A stretch of 64,000 bases of DNA, from the NCBI RefSeq assembly GCF_000687455.2, contig NZ_JGVW01000068.1, positions 1 to 64,000 on the forward strand, in the 5' to 3' direction. Position numbers and translations under genes: made by a program. The DNA comes from Burkholderia sp. lig30. GTDB lineage: Bacteria; Pseudomonadota; Gammaproteobacteria; Burkholderiales; Burkholderiaceae. Positions 9,161-19,865 of this stretch are shown here, one piece after another. The notes under the pieces are model-generated. The model was not told where the DNA came from and made no database searches. It saw only the letters and a program-made list of their open reading frames with translations. Numbering within the stretch: the first letter of the stretch is position 1; each line of letters starts with the position of its first letter.

Positions 9161-10777
9161 ATGCCCAAGCCCTTTCGCCGCGCCGCCGTCATGCTCGCCA
9201 CGTGCTGCGCGCTGGCCGGCCTCGCGCCGCCCGCCTTCGCGCTGACGGCCGCCGACACCGCCGCGCTTGCCGGCGACGATTTCGACGCGAAACTCGCCGC
9301 GGTCGGGCGGCTCGCCGCCGTCGGCGACGCGCCGTCGGTCGCGTTGCTCGACGCGCTGTCGAGCGGCGATGCGCTCGCCGCCGCCAACGGCCGCCTGCTG
9401 ATCCAGACCGGCGACACCGCGCGCGATGCGCTGACGCAGGCGCCCGTGCCGGCCGGCGACGCGCAGCCGGTGATGCTGAACAACCTGTTGCGCGCGAAGA
9501 TCGCCACCGCGCTGTCCGGCCTCGCGCTCGCGTCGCCCGACCCCGCCGCGCGGCGCGACGCGATCGACGCGCTGCTGAAGTCGCCCGATCCGGCGCTCCA
9601 GCCGATGATCGACCGGGCCCGCGCGAAGGAAACCGACCCGGCCCTCAAGCGCCGCCTCGACGCGCTGTGGGCGATCGCCGCGCTGCACGATCCCGATCCG
9701 GCGAAGCGGCTCGACGCGGTGCGCGTCGTCGCCGCGCGCGACGACCTCGACATGATCGAGCAGCTGCGCCCGCTCGTCGCGAAGAATGCCGACGGCAGCT
9801 TCGCGGAAACCGATCCGCGTGTGCGCGATGCGGCGCAGCGCGGACTCGACGCGCTCCATGCGCTGCAGCGGCGCGGCGAGATCGCCGGCACGCTGTTCGC
9901 GGGGCTGTCGCTCGGCAGCGTGCTGCTGCTCGCCGCGCTCGGCCTCGCGATCACCTACGGGCTGATCGGCGTGATCAACATGGCGCACGGCGAGTTCCTG
10001 ATGATCGGCGCCTACGCGACCTACGTCGTGCAGACGCTGTTCCAGCGCTACGCGAGCGGCGCGTTCGACTGGTACCCGCTCATCGCGATTCCCGCGTCGT
10101 TCGCCGCGGCCGCGCTGGTCGGCGCGGTGCTCGAACGACTCGTGCTGCGCCATCTGTACGGCCGGCCACTCGAAACGCTGCTCGCGACGTTCGGCGTCAG
10201 CCTGATCCTGATCCAGGCGACGCGGATGCTGTTCGGCGCGCAGAACGTGCAGGTCGTCAACCCGTCGTGGATGAGCGGCGGCGTGACCGTAATGCAGAAC
10301 CTGATCCTGCCGTACAACCGGCTCGCGATCCTCGCGTTCGCGCTCGCCGTCGTCGGCATCGCGTGGGCCGTGCTGACGAAGACGCGCCTCGGCCTGTTCG
10401 TGCGCGCGGTCACGCAGAACCGGCAGATGGCCGCGTGCGTCGGCGTGAAGACCGCGCGGGTCGACGCGTATGCGTTCGCGTTCGGCGCGGGCATCGCCGG
10501 CCTCGGCGGCTGCGCGCTGTCGCAGATCGGCAACGTCGGCCCGGATCTCGGCCAGAACTACATCATCGATTCGTTCATGGCGGTCGTGCTCGGCGGCGTC
10601 GGCCAGCTCGCCGGCACGGTGCTCGGCGGCTTCGGTCTCGGGCTCGCCAGCAAGGCGATCGAGCCGTTCTGGGGCGCAGTGCTCGCGAAGATCGCGGTGC
10701 TCGCGATGATCGTGCTGTTCATCCAGAAACGCCCGCAGGGCATGTTCGCCCTGAAGGGGCGCAGCGCGGAGGCCTGA
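9161..10777 (+). CDS. urtB: urea ABC transporter, permease UrtB
   Basis: A 538-residue LivH-type inner-membrane permease. It has a signal peptide (about residues 1-27), a helical periplasmic extension of roughly 210 residues characteristic of UrtB, and then the membrane domain beginning near AGLSLGSVLLLAALGLAITYG with the conserved GVINMAHGEFLM motif. It pairs with UrtC to form the channel. 97 bases separate it from urtA; the stop is followed at once by urtC. Confidence 0.94.
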   Translation: MPKPFRRAAVMLATCCALAGLAPPAFALTAADTAALAGDDFDAKLAAVGRLAAVGDAPSVALLDALSSGDALAAANGRLLIQTGDTARDALTQAPVPAGDAQPVMLNNLLRAKIATALSGLALASPDPAARRDAIDALLKSPDPALQPMIDRARAKETDPALKRRLDALWAIAALHDPDPAKRLDAVRVVAARDDLDMIEQLRPLVAKNADGSFAETDPRVRDAAQRGLDALHALQRRGEIAGTLFAGLSLGSVLLLAALGLAITYGLIGVINMAHGEFLMIGAYATYVVQTLFQRYASGAFDWYPLIAIPASFAAAALVGAVLERLVLRHLYGRPLETLLATFGVSLILIQATRMLFGAQNVQVVNPSWMSGGVTVMQNLILPYNRLAILAFALAVVGIAWAVLTKTRLGLFVRAVTQNRQMAACVGVKTARVDAYAFAFGAGIAGLGGCALSQIGNVGPDLGQNYIIDSFMAVVLGGVGQLAGTVLGGFGLGLASKAIEPFWGAVLAKIAVLAMIVLFIQKRPQGMFALKGRSAEA

Positions 10778-10778
10778 C

Positions 10779-11966
10779 ATGACTTCGATCACCGATTCGC
10801 TGTCGAACGCCGCGGCCGCGAAACCGCCGTCGCCCGCCGCCGCGAGCGCGGCCGGCGGCTTCGCGCTCGGCCTGCCGCCCCGCCCCGCGCTGCTGTCGCG
10901 CCGCGCGTGGCTCGCGCTCGTCGCGCTGTGCGTCGCGATCGGCGTCGGCGTGCCGCTCGCCGCGCTCGTCGCGCCCGAATCGAGCGCGTTCCACCTGTCC
11001 GCGTATGCGATGACGCTCGCCGGCAAGCTGATGTGCTACGCGATCGCCGCGCTTGCGCTCGACCTCGTGTGGGGCTACTGCGGCATCCTGAGCCTCGGCC
11101 ACGGCCTGTTCTTCGCGCTCGGCGGCTACGCGATCGGCATGTACCTGATGCGCGAGATCGGCCGTGACGGCAAGTACGGCAGCGACCTGCCCGACTTCAT
11201 GGTGTTCCTCGACTGGCACCAGTTGCCGTGGTACTGGCACGGCACCCAGCATCTCGCCTATGCGCTCGCGCTGGTCGTGCTCGCGCCCGCCGCGCTCGCG
11301 TGGGTGTTCGGCTTCTTCACGTTCCGTTCGCGCGTGAAGGGCGTGTATCTGTCGATCATCACGCAGGCGATGACGTTCGCGGCGATGCTGCTGTTCTACC
11401 GCAACGAGACCGGCTTCGGCGGCAACAACGGCTTCACCGACTTCAAGCGCATCGCGGGTTTTCCGGTCACGTCGCCGGGCACGCGCACGGTGCTGTTCCT
11501 GCTGACCTTCGCGACGCTCGTGCTCGCGTTCGTCGCCGCCCGCGCGATCGTCACGAGCAAGCTCGGGCGCGTCGTCACCGCGGTGCGCGACGGCGAGACC
11601 CGGCTGATGTTCCTCGGCTACGGCCCGCTCGCGTACAAGCTGTTCGTGTGGACCGTGTCCGCCGCGCTGTGCGGGATCGCGGGCGCGCTGTACGTGCCGC
11701 AGGTCGGCATCATCAACCCGGGCGAGATGTCGCCGGGCAACTCGATCGAGATGGCGATCTGGGTCGCCGTCGGCGGACGCGGCACGCTGATCGGGCCGAT
11801 CGTCGGCGCGTTCGCGGTCAACGGCGCGAAGAGCTTCTTCACCGCGTACTTCGCCGAATACTGGCTGTTCTTCCTCGGCCTGATCTTCGTGCTGGTGCCG
11901 CTGCTGCTGCCGCGCGGGATCATGGGTCTCGTCGACGCCGCGCTTGCCCGGGGGAAACGCGCATGA
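10779..11966 (+). CDS. urtC: urea ABC transporter, permease UrtC
   Basis: A 395-residue LivM-type permease with about nine hydrophobic segments. Conserved features are the CGILSLGHGLFFALGGYAIGMYL segment and the cytoplasmic coupling region TAVRDGETRLMFLGY. The C-terminal VPLLLPRGIMGL is usual for UrtC. The ATG lies one base after the urtB stop and its stop overlaps the urtD ATG (ATGA), so expression is translationally coupled. Confidence 0.94.
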   Translation: MTSITDSLSNAAAAKPPSPAAASAAGGFALGLPPRPALLSRRAWLALVALCVAIGVGVPLAALVAPESSAFHLSAYAMTLAGKLMCYAIAALALDLVWGYCGILSLGHGLFFALGGYAIGMYLMREIGRDGKYGSDLPDFMVFLDWHQLPWYWHGTQHLAYALALVVLAPAALAWVFGFFTFRSRVKGVYLSIITQAMTFAAMLLFYRNETGFGGNNGFTDFKRIAGFPVTSPGTRTVLFLLTFATLVLAFVAARAIVTSKLGRVVTAVRDGETRLMFLGYGPLAYKLFVWTVSAALCGIAGALYVPQVGIINPGEMSPGNSIEMAIWVAVGGRGTLIGPIVGAFAVNGAKSFFTAYFAEYWLFFLGLIFVLVPLLLPRGIMGLVDAALARGKRA

Positions 11967-12832
11967 ACGGAACCGCGCTCTATCACTTCGTATATCCGGG
12001 CGACGAGGAGCGGCTCGCCGAAGCGTTCTCGGTCAGCGGCACCGCCGCGATGTCGCGCGTCGTCACGCCCGGCATCGACACGTCGCACGGCACGATTCTC
12101 TATCTGGAGGACATCGAGGTCAGCTTCGACGGCTTTCGCGCGCTGAACAAGCTGTCGCTGTCGATCGACGCGGGCGAGCTGCGCTGCGTGATCGGCCCGA
12201 ACGGCGCGGGCAAGACGACGATGATGGACGTGATCACCGGCAAGACGCGCCCCGATGCGGGCAAGGTGTTCCTCGGCCAGACCATCGACCTGTCGCGGAT
12301 GCGCGAGCCGGAGATCGCGCGCGCGGGCATCGGCCGCAAGTTCCAGAAGCCGACCGTGTTCGAGCAGCATCCGGTGTGGGAGAACCTCGAACTCGCGATG
12401 CAGACCGACAAGGGCTGGCTCGCGTCGCTGCGCGCGCGGCTCGACCGCGCCGCGCAGGCGAAGATCGAGGAGACGCTCGCGCTGATCGGCCTCGACGCGC
12501 ATGCGTTTCGTGCGGCGGGGGAACTGTCGCACGGCCAGAAGCAGCGCCTCGAGATCGGCATGCTGCTGATGCAGCGCCCGGCGCTGCTGCTGCTCGACGA
12601 GCCGGCGGCCGGGATGACCGATCACGAGACGATGGAGCTCGCCGAGCTGCTGAACGCGCTGCGCGGCACCTGCTCGATGATGGTGGTCGAGCACGACATG
12701 GAATTCGTCGCGGCGCTCGCGGGCGACACCGGGCGCGTGACGGTGATGGCCGAAGGCGCGGTGCTCGCGCACGGCACGCTCGATCAGGTCAAGCGCGACG
12801 ACGCGGTGATCGAGTCTTATCTCGGACGATGA
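11963..12832 (+). CDS. urtD: urea ABC transporter, ATP-binding protein UrtD
   Basis: A 289-residue cytosolic ATPase of the urea importer. It has Walker A GPNGAGKTT (about residues 78-86), the signature LSHGQKQRLEIG and Walker B LLLLDEPAAGM. An N-terminal extension of about 40 residues precedes the ABC domain, as is common in UrtD. The start at 11963 overlaps the urtC stop by four bases. It works as a heterodimer with UrtE. Confidence 0.94.
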   Translation: MNGTALYHFVYPGDEERLAEAFSVSGTAAMSRVVTPGIDTSHGTILYLEDIEVSFDGFRALNKLSLSIDAGELRCVIGPNGAGKTTMMDVITGKTRPDAGKVFLGQTIDLSRMREPEIARAGIGRKFQKPTVFEQHPVWENLELAMQTDKGWLASLRARLDRAAQAKIEETLALIGLDAHAFRAAGELSHGQKQRLEIGMLLMQRPALLLLDEPAAGMTDHETMELAELLNALRGTCSMMVVEHDMEFVAALAGDTGRVTVMAEGAVLAHGTLDQVKRDDAVIESYLGR

Positions 12833-12836
12833 TGCG

Positions 12837-13529
12837 ATGCTGAAGATCGACGCGTTGAACCAGTATTACGGTGGCAGCCATATCCTGCGCAACGTGAGCC
12901 TCGCCGCCGACGACGGCAAGCTCACGGTGCTGCTCGGCCGCAACGGCGTCGGCAAGACGACGCTGCTGCGCTGCCTGATGGGCGTCGTCGCCGCGAAGAG
13001 CGGCACGGTGTCGTGGCGCGGTACCACGCTCGGCGCGATGCCGCCGTATGCGCGCGTCGCGGCGGGGCTCGCGTACGTGCCGCAGGGCCGCGACATCTTT
13101 CCGCGGCTGACCGTGGAGGAGAACCTGCTCGTCGGCGCGGCGAGCCGGAAGGCGCCGTCGAAAGTGCCCGACCGGATCTACGCGCTGTTCCCGGTGCTGA
13201 AGGACATGCGCGCGCGGCGCGGCGGCGACCTGTCGGGTGGCCAGCAGCAGCAGCTCGCGATCGGCCGCGCGCTGATGAGCGAGCCGCAGCTGCTGATCCT
13301 CGACGAGCCGACCGAGGGCATCCAGCCGTCGATCATCCAGGACATCGGCCGCACGCTCAGGCAGCTCGTCGACGAATCGAAGATGACGGTGCTTCTGGTC
13401 GAACAGTATTACGATTTCGCGCGCTCGATCGCGGATCGCTACTGGGTGATGAGCCGCGGCGAGATCGTCGCGGGCGGCGACGCGCAGCACATGGAGCGCG
13501 ACGGCGTGCGCGAGTTGATCGCGGTGTAG
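12837..13529 (+). CDS. urtE: urea ABC transporter, ATP-binding protein UrtE
   Basis: A 230-residue LivF-type ATPase, partner of UrtD. It has Walker A GRNGVGKTT (about residues 34-42), the signature LSGGQQQQLAIGRAL, Walker B LLILDEPTEGIQPS and the switch histidine region replaced by VEQYYDFA, as is usual for UrtE. It starts four bases after urtD. It is the last urt gene; the urease genes resume only after an inserted toxin-antitoxin-like pair. Confidence 0.94.
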   Translation: MLKIDALNQYYGGSHILRNVSLAADDGKLTVLLGRNGVGKTTLLRCLMGVVAAKSGTVSWRGTTLGAMPPYARVAAGLAYVPQGRDIFPRLTVEENLLVGAASRKAPSKVPDRIYALFPVLKDMRARRGGDLSGGQQQQLAIGRALMSEPQLLILDEPTEGIQPSIIQDIGRTLRQLVDESKMTVLLVEQYYDFARSIADRYWVMSRGEIVAGGDAQHMERDGVRELIAV

Positions 13530-13707
13530 CCGAAAGGAGCCGGACTTCCCGTCCGCCTTGCCCGGCGCGCTTCGTCCGCGAGCGTTCGCCCGTTGCTCGA
13601 GCGCTCGCGAATCGAGGGGGGAGGCACCACAACGCGCCCCCGATCGGGAGCTCGACGTAGCGCTCCGAAACGCGCTCATTCTGTGAGAATTTCAAAGAAA
13701 TCAATCA

Positions 13708-13790
13708 TTTCAGCATTTGTTGAAACCGTCAATTTCAATGAAAGTCTTGACGGATTTCACTGCATCAACCATATTCAACAAATGCTGAAA
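13708..13790. promoter_or_regulatory. promoter and 17-bp inverted-repeat operator of the abiE-like pair
   Basis: A perfect 17-base inverted repeat, TTTCAGCATTTGTTGAA (13708-13724) and its complement (13774-13790), is separated by 49 bases. A nested shorter pair, CCGTCAA (13726-13732) and TTGACGG (13747-13753), lies inside. A -35 TTGACG (13747-13752) and a -10 CATATT (13770-13775) are 17 bases apart, so the right arm covers the -10. Characterised AbiEi proteins repress their own promoter by binding inverted repeats; this layout fits that. The rest of the 13530-13707 stretch holds no recognisable feature. Confidence 0.65.
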
Positions 13791-13802
13791 CTCGACTCCC
13801 CA

Positions 13803-14867
13803 ATGAACGAGACCGGACTCCAGAGCCGTACGGCACTGGAGCAACTTCTTTCGCGGGTGCCGATCATCGAGGTCGATGAGGTACGAGTCGAGCAGCCTGC
13901 CGGCGACCGCAACATCGACCTCGTCGTGCAGATTCGGACGGCCGGGCAGCCGTATCGACTCCTGTGCGAAGTGCTGCCGAACGGGCAGCCGCGCTATGTC
14001 AGTCATGCGCTGCTGAAGTTACGCGACTACCAGACAAACGTTGCGCCGGACATGGTGCCGATCCTCATTGCCCCTTATTTCTCTCCGGGTACGCGAGCGA
14101 TCTGCCAGCAAAGCAACGTCGGCTATCTCGATCTCGAGGGAAATGCATCGATTTCGTTTGGCGGCGTTTTCATCGATCGTCAGGTTGCCGACCATCCTGC
14201 GGCAGAGCGCCGGGAACTCAGGTCCTTGTTCAAACCGAAGTCGGCGCAGGTGCTTCGCGCGATGCTGCGCGAGCCGCGCCGAACCTGGCGTGTCGCGGAA
14301 CTGGCGAACGCAACCGGCGTAAGCCTCGGCCACGTCAGCAACGTGCGTACCGGGCTACTGGACCGCGAATGGGCAGAAACCGGCCGCGACGGACTCCACC
14401 TGACACAGCCGGATGCGCTGCTCGACGCGTGGCGCGACAGCTACGACGCACCCGCGGGCGAACGAAAGCTGTTCTATACGGCGCTGCACGGCAGTGCCTT
14501 GGAACATGCCGCGAGAAATGCGCTGGGCGCGCACGATACGGCGACGCGCCACGCAGCGTTCGCGTCATTTTCGGCGGCCGCCTGGATTGCGCCGTATGGC
14601 CGAACCGCCACCCAGTATTTCTATGCGACCGAGGCAGGACTCGACGCACTCAAGGCGGCGCTGAACCTGATGCCTGTCTCGAACGGCGAAAACGTCGTGA
14701 TCACGCTTCCCAAAGACGACGGCTTGCTGCGGGATACGATCGAACCGGCGCCGGGCGCCATTTGCACCAGCCTCGTCCAGACGTATCTCGATCTCGCCCT
14801 CGCCGGCGAACGTGGAATGGAAGCCGCCCGGCATTTACGCGAGGAAAGGATGAGATGGCAGGCATAG
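13803..14867 (+). CDS. AbiEi-like antitoxin / transcriptional regulator (type IV TA)
   Basis: A 354-residue protein proposed to be the antitoxin and autorepressor of a type IV toxin-antitoxin pair. The N-terminal 130 residues resemble a nuclease-like alpha/beta fold (VVQIR..YRLLCEVLPNGQP). A winged helix follows at about 145-205 (VLRAMLREPRRTWRVAELANATGVS), then a C-terminal effector domain. This arrangement is that of AbiEi_2-type proteins as I know them. The ATG at 13803 follows the promoter; an ATG at 13782 almost coincides with the predicted transcription start. Codon use is less GC-biased than its neighbours, and it separates urtE from ureD, so it was probably acquired. It overlaps the next gene by 13 bases. 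Confidence 0.7.
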   Translation: MNETGLQSRTALEQLLSRVPIIEVDEVRVEQPAGDRNIDLVVQIRTAGQPYRLLCEVLPNGQPRYVSHALLKLRDYQTNVAPDMVPILIAPYFSPGTRAICQQSNVGYLDLEGNASISFGGVFIDRQVADHPAAERRELRSLFKPKSAQVLRAMLREPRRTWRVAELANATGVSLGHVSNVRTGLLDREWAETGRDGLHLTQPDALLDAWRDSYDAPAGERKLFYTALHGSALEHAARNALGAHDTATRHAAFASFSAAAWIAPYGRTATQYFYATEAGLDALKAALNLMPVSNGENVVITLPKDDGLLRDTIEPAPGAICTSLVQTYLDLALAGERGMEAARHLREERMRWQA

Positions 14868-15724
14868 TTCCGCAAGATCCCCAGTCCGCAACCGATTACG
14901 ACGATCGCACCACCGCCGCGGTGAAATCCGTGCTGATCGAGATCGGCCAGATTCTCGGCAGCTTCCGCGGCAAGTTCGCGGTCGTCGGTGGCGCCGTGCC
15001 CTGGCTGCTGCTCGATAACGACGAGATGCGTCACGTGGGCACGATCGACGTCGACCTGAGTCTCGATGCCGAAGCGCTGGCCGAAAGGGAATATGCGAGC
15101 CTTGTGGCAGCCCTGATGGGAAACGGCTACCGGCAACGAGAAGGCCTGCGACGCTTCCAGCTCGTCCGTCGGGTCCAGACGAACGATAGGGGATCGCCAA
15201 TCGACGTCATCGTCGATTTCCTGATGCCTCGCCACGCCGAAATCGAACGGAACATTCCCCCGCTGCTCGATAATTTCGCGGTTCAGCGGGCAGACGGTGC
15301 CGATCTTGCGACGCGCTTCCATCAAATGACGGCGATCTCCGGATCGATGCCGAACGGCGGCACGAACAAGGTGGAAATCGCGGTGTGCTCCATTCCCGCG
15401 TTGCTCGCGATGAAGGGCTACGCGTTGAACGGCCGGCTCAAGCAAAAGGACGCGTACGACGTCTATTTTTGCGTGCGCAATTATCCGGACGGCATCCCGG
15501 CCCTGGCAGACGCTTGCCGCCCGCTTCTCGAACTTGAAAGCGGTGCAATCGGGTTTGGACACATTGCCGAGAAATTCGATGTGCCGGACGGCTTCGGCCC
15601 GACTTCCGTCAGACGCTTTGTCGAGGACTCACGGATTCTGGGGGAGCGCACGCCCGAACAATGGCAACGAGACGCGTATGGGCAAGTGGACGCATTGTTG
15701 CGAGAACTCGGGTTGCGCGGATAG
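14855..15724 (+). CDS. AbiEii-like nucleotidyltransferase toxin
   Basis: A 289-residue protein of the AbiEii/AbiGii nucleotidyltransferase type. Visible features are the nucleotidyltransferase GG motif ([10 protein letters not shown], about residues 41-50), the acidic pair in TIDVDLSLD (about 63-71), a third acidic region in DVIVDFLMP, and the late KxxDAYDVYF segment typical of AbiEii. Such toxins are thought to modify RNA with nucleotides and can abort phage infection. A good GAGGAAAGGA ribosome-binding site lies before the ATG at 14855, inside the upstream gene's 3' end. The stop is two bases from a possible ureD start. Confidence 0.75.
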   Translation: MAGIVPQDPQSATDYDDRTTAAVKSVLIEIGQILGSFRGKFAVVGGAVPWLLLDNDEMRHVGTIDVDLSLDAEALAEREYASLVAALMGNGYRQREGLRRFQLVRRVQTNDRGSPIDVIVDFLMPRHAEIERNIPPLLDNFAVQRADGADLATRFHQMTAISGSMPNGGTNKVEIAVCSIPALLAMKGYALNGRLKQKDAYDVYFCVRNYPDGIPALADACRPLLELESGAIGFGHIAEKFDVPDGFGPTSVRRFVEDSRILGERTPEQWQRDAYGQVDALLRELGLRG

Positions 15725-15759
15725 GCATGAATAAGCGCGCCAACTCCCCCATTCAATCG

Positions 15760-16641
15760 ATGTCCGCCCCAAATCCCCACGCCTCGCTCACGCGCGCCGC
15801 CAACCCCGCCCCCAAATCCTGGCACGCCCGCCTCGAACTCGGCTTCGACACGCAACACGCGCGCACGACGCTTCGCCACCGGCTGCACGAAGGCCCGTTG
15901 CGCGTGCAGCGCCCGCTCTACCCGGAAGGCGACGCGATCTGCCATGCGGTGATCGTCCACCCGCCCGGCGGCGTCGCAGGCGGCGACCGGCTCGACATCG
16001 GCATCGCGCTCGGCGACGGCGCGCACGCCGTGTTGACGACGCCCGGCGCTACCAAGTGGTACAAGTCGAACGGCCTCGACGCCGCACAGTGCATCGACAT
16101 CAAGCTCGGCGACGGCGCGAAGCTCGACTGGCTGCCCCAGAACAACCTGTTCTTCGACGCCGCGCACGCGTCGCTGGATTTCACGCTGACGCTCGGCGCG
16201 GGCGCGAGCGCACTCGGCTGGGACGCGACGCAGCTCGGCCGCGTGGCGGCCGGCGAAGCATGGTCGGCGGGCCGCATCGCGTCGACGTCGGCGATCGTCG
16301 ACGCGCACGGGCGGCCGCTCTGGGCCGAGCGCGCCCGGCTCGACGCGCACGACACGCTGCGCGGCGCGTTGCAGGGGCTCGGCGGCTTCCCCGTCTACGG
16401 CACGCTGTGGGCGGCCGGCGCCGCGTGCGACGGCGCGCTCGCCGAGGCGCTCGCGGAACGGATGCCGTTCGACGACACGCTGCGCGCGGGCGTCACCTGC
16501 GTCGCGCCCGGCGTGCTGCTCGTGCGCGCGCTCGCCACGTCGATGGAAGACCTGCAGCGGTTTTTCGTCCAGTGCTGGCTGCACCTGCGCCCGATCGTGC
16601 ACGGTGTCGCGCCGCACCCGCTGCGGCTCTGGCAGACCTGA
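15760..16641 (+). CDS. ureD: urease accessory protein UreD
   Basis: Urease maturation scaffold that binds apo-urease with UreF and UreG for nickel insertion. About 293 residues from the ATG at 15760; an ATG at 15727 would add 11 residues. The conserved stretches [35 protein letters not shown] and [13 protein letters not shown] are all in place, as is the [12 protein letters not shown] region. It follows the abiE-like pair immediately and is separated from ureA by 212 bases with its own promoter signals, so it may be transcribed partly from the abiE or urt promoters. Confidence 0.92.
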   Translation: MSAPNPHASLTRAANPAPKSWHARLELGFDTQHARTTLRHRLHEGPLRVQRPLYPEGDAICHAVIVHPPGGVAGGDRLDIGIALGDGAHAVLTTPGATKWYKSNGLDAAQCIDIKLGDGAKLDWLPQNNLFFDAAHASLDFTLTLGAGASALGWDATQLGRVAAGEAWSAGRIASTSAIVDAHGRPLWAERARLDAHDTLRGALQGLGGFPVYGTLWAAGAACDGALAEALAERMPFDDTLRAGVTCVAPGVLLVRALATSMEDLQRFFVQCWLHLRPIVHGVAPHPLRLWQT

Positions 16642-16663
16642 ACGCGCACCACCGCGAGGCATC

Positions 16664-16681
16664 GCGCACCGGGCCGTGCGC
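16664..16681. promoter_or_regulatory. GCGCAC-N6-GTGCGC dyad upstream of ureA
   Basis: A perfect six-base inverted repeat lies about 45 bases upstream of the -24 element. It is a candidate site for an enhancer-binding protein such as NtrC, although the half-site spacing is one base short of the usual form. Confidence 0.35.
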
Positions 16682-16723
16682 CGCACGCACCACGACGATG
16701 CACCCATGCGCGCGGCACGCGCA

Positions 16724-16738
16724 TGGCACATGCCTTGC
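16724..16738 (+). promoter_or_regulatory. sigma-54 (-24/-12) promoter of ureA
   Basis: TGGCAC-N5-TTGC, identical over 15 bases to the element before urtA, lies 115 bases upstream of the ureA ATG. It suggests joint RpoN-dependent control of urea uptake and hydrolysis. Confidence 0.75.
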
Positions 16739-16853
16739 TGCATCGTTCGCACCCGTCACGCGGCCGCCGGCGCGGTGCTACGATGACCGCGCACCGGTCC
16801 GGCCGCGCGAGCGGCACGGAACGAACCCGACGCTTTCCTGAACGATCGCCCAC

Positions 16854-17156
16854 ATGAAGCTCACGCCACGAGAAAAAGACAAGCTGCTGATCTTCACCGC
16901 CGCGCTGCTCGCCGAACGGCGCCGCGCGCGCGGCCTGAAGCTCAACTACCCGGAAGCGGTCGCATTCATCACCGCCGCGCTGATGGAAGCGGCGCGCGAC
17001 GGCAAGACCGTCGCCGAAGTGATGCACTACGGCACCACGCTGCTGACCCGCGACGACGTGATGGACGGCGTGCCGGAGATGATTCCGGACATCCAGGTCG
17101 AGGCGACCTTCCCGGACGGCACCAAGCTCGTCACGGTCCACCATCCGATTCCGTAA
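16854..17156 (+). CDS. ureA: urease gamma subunit UreA
   Basis: The 100-residue small structural subunit of urease, which hydrolyses urea to ammonia and carbamate. It starts [23 protein letters not shown] and carries [10 protein letters not shown] and TVHHPIP, nearly invariant in the family. First gene of the ureABCEFG run; ureB follows after 10 bases with a good AAGGAGAA ribosome-binding site between them. Confidence 0.97.
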
Positions 17157-17166
17157 GGAGAACGCG

Positions 17167-17472
17167 ATGATCCCCGGCGAAATCCTCACCGACGACGGCG
17201 AGCTCGAACTGAACGCGGGCCGCGCGACGCTCACGCTGACGGTCGCGAACACCGGCGACCGCCCGGTGCAGGTCGGCTCGCACTACCACTTCCACGAAGT
17301 CAACGACGCGCTGTCGTTCGACCGCGCGGCCGCGCGCGGCTTCCGGCTCAACATCGCGGCCGGCACGGCCGTGCGCTTCGAGCCGGGCCAGACGCGCACC
17401 GTCGAGCTGGTCGCGCTGGCCGGCGCACGCGCCGTCTACGGTTTTCAGGGCAAGGTGATGGGGCCGCTCTGA
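17167..17472 (+). CDS. ureB: urease beta subunit UreB
   Basis: The 101-residue beta structural subunit. Family motifs [27 protein letters not shown] and [10 protein letters not shown] are present. It is separate from UreA, as in most beta-proteobacteria, rather than fused as in Helicobacter. 26 bases separate it from ureC. Confidence 0.97.
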   Translation: MIPGEILTDDGELELNAGRATLTLTVANTGDRPVQVGSHYHFHEVNDALSFDRAAARGFRLNIAAGTAVRFEPGQTRTVELVALAGARAVYGFQGKVMGPL

Positions 17473-17498
17473 GCGCCCCGGTCTTCAGGAATCCACAC

Positions 17499-19205
<1,707 letters not shown>

Positions 19206-19223
19206 CCTGACGATTTCCGACTC

Positions 19224-19865
19224 ATGCGCACGATCGACAAACGCATCGCCCCGAACGTAAAACTCGCCGCGTCGCTCGTCGCGCGCGCGCCGACGCTCAC
19301 GCTGACCTACGACGCGCGCCGCCGCAGCCGGCTCGCGGCGACGCTCGACAGCGGCGAGGACGTCGCGCTCGTGCTGCCGCGCGGCACGGTGCTCGCCGAC
19401 GGCGACGTGCTGGTCGCCGACGACGGCGCGCTCGTGCGGGTCGTCGCCGCGCCCGAAACCGTGCTGCTGGTACGCGCGCCCGATCCGCTGACGTTCACGC
19501 GCGCCGCCTATCACCTCGGCAACCGCCACACGCCGGTCGAGATCGGCGACGGCTACCTGAAGCTCGAAACCGACCCGGTGCTCGCCGACATGCTGCGGCG
19601 GCTCGGCGCGCAGGTCGAAACGGTGGACGCGACGTTCCAGCCGGAAGCCGGTGCGTATGGCGGCGGCCACCGGCACGGCCACGACGCAACGTTCGCCGAG
19701 GACTACGCACTGGCGCAGCAGGTATTCGACGAGCACCACGGCGACTCGCACTCGCACTCGCACGATCACGATCACGATCACGATCACGATCACGATCACG
19801 ATCACGATCACGATCACGATCATCAGCATGGTCCGGGATGCGGACACGGCCATGAACACCACTGA
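19224..19865 (+). CDS. ureE: urease accessory protein UreE (His-rich nickel chaperone)
   Basis: A 213-residue nickel-binding metallochaperone that delivers Ni to urease. The N-terminal peptide-binding domain and the central metal-binding domain ([30 protein letters not shown]) are normal. The C-terminus is unusually long in histidine: an HSHSH run, ten His-Asp dipeptides and a final GHGHEHH, giving a large Ni/Co storage tail. The gene's end overlaps the ureF start by 14 bases. Confidence 0.95.
   Translation: MRTIDKRIAPNVKLAASLVARAPTLTLTYDARRRSRLAATLDSGEDVALVLPRGTVLADGDVLVADDGALVRVVAAPETVLLVRAPDPLTFTRAAYHLGNRHTPVEIGDGYLKLETDPVLADMLRRLGAQVETVDATFQPEAGAYGGGHRHGHDATFAEDYALAQQVFDEHHGDSHSHSHDHDHDHDHDHDHDHDHDHDHQHGPGCGHGHEHH
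19761..19820 (+). repeat. perfect (CACGAT)10 microsatellite within ureE
   Basis: Ten identical CACGAT copies encode the His-Asp tail of UreE. The unit is six bases, so gain or loss of copies keeps the frame and would only tune the number of metal ligands. Confidence 0.95.

Noticed and set aside
7729..9954. A 741-codon minus-strand frame opposite urtA/urtB
   Set aside because: Low-complexity Ser/Ala/Arg translation typical of an antisense frame in high-GC DNA.
19741..19830. The regular CACGAT array as a possible CRISPR
   Set aside because: The repeats are contiguous without spacers and encode His-Asp in frame within ureE.
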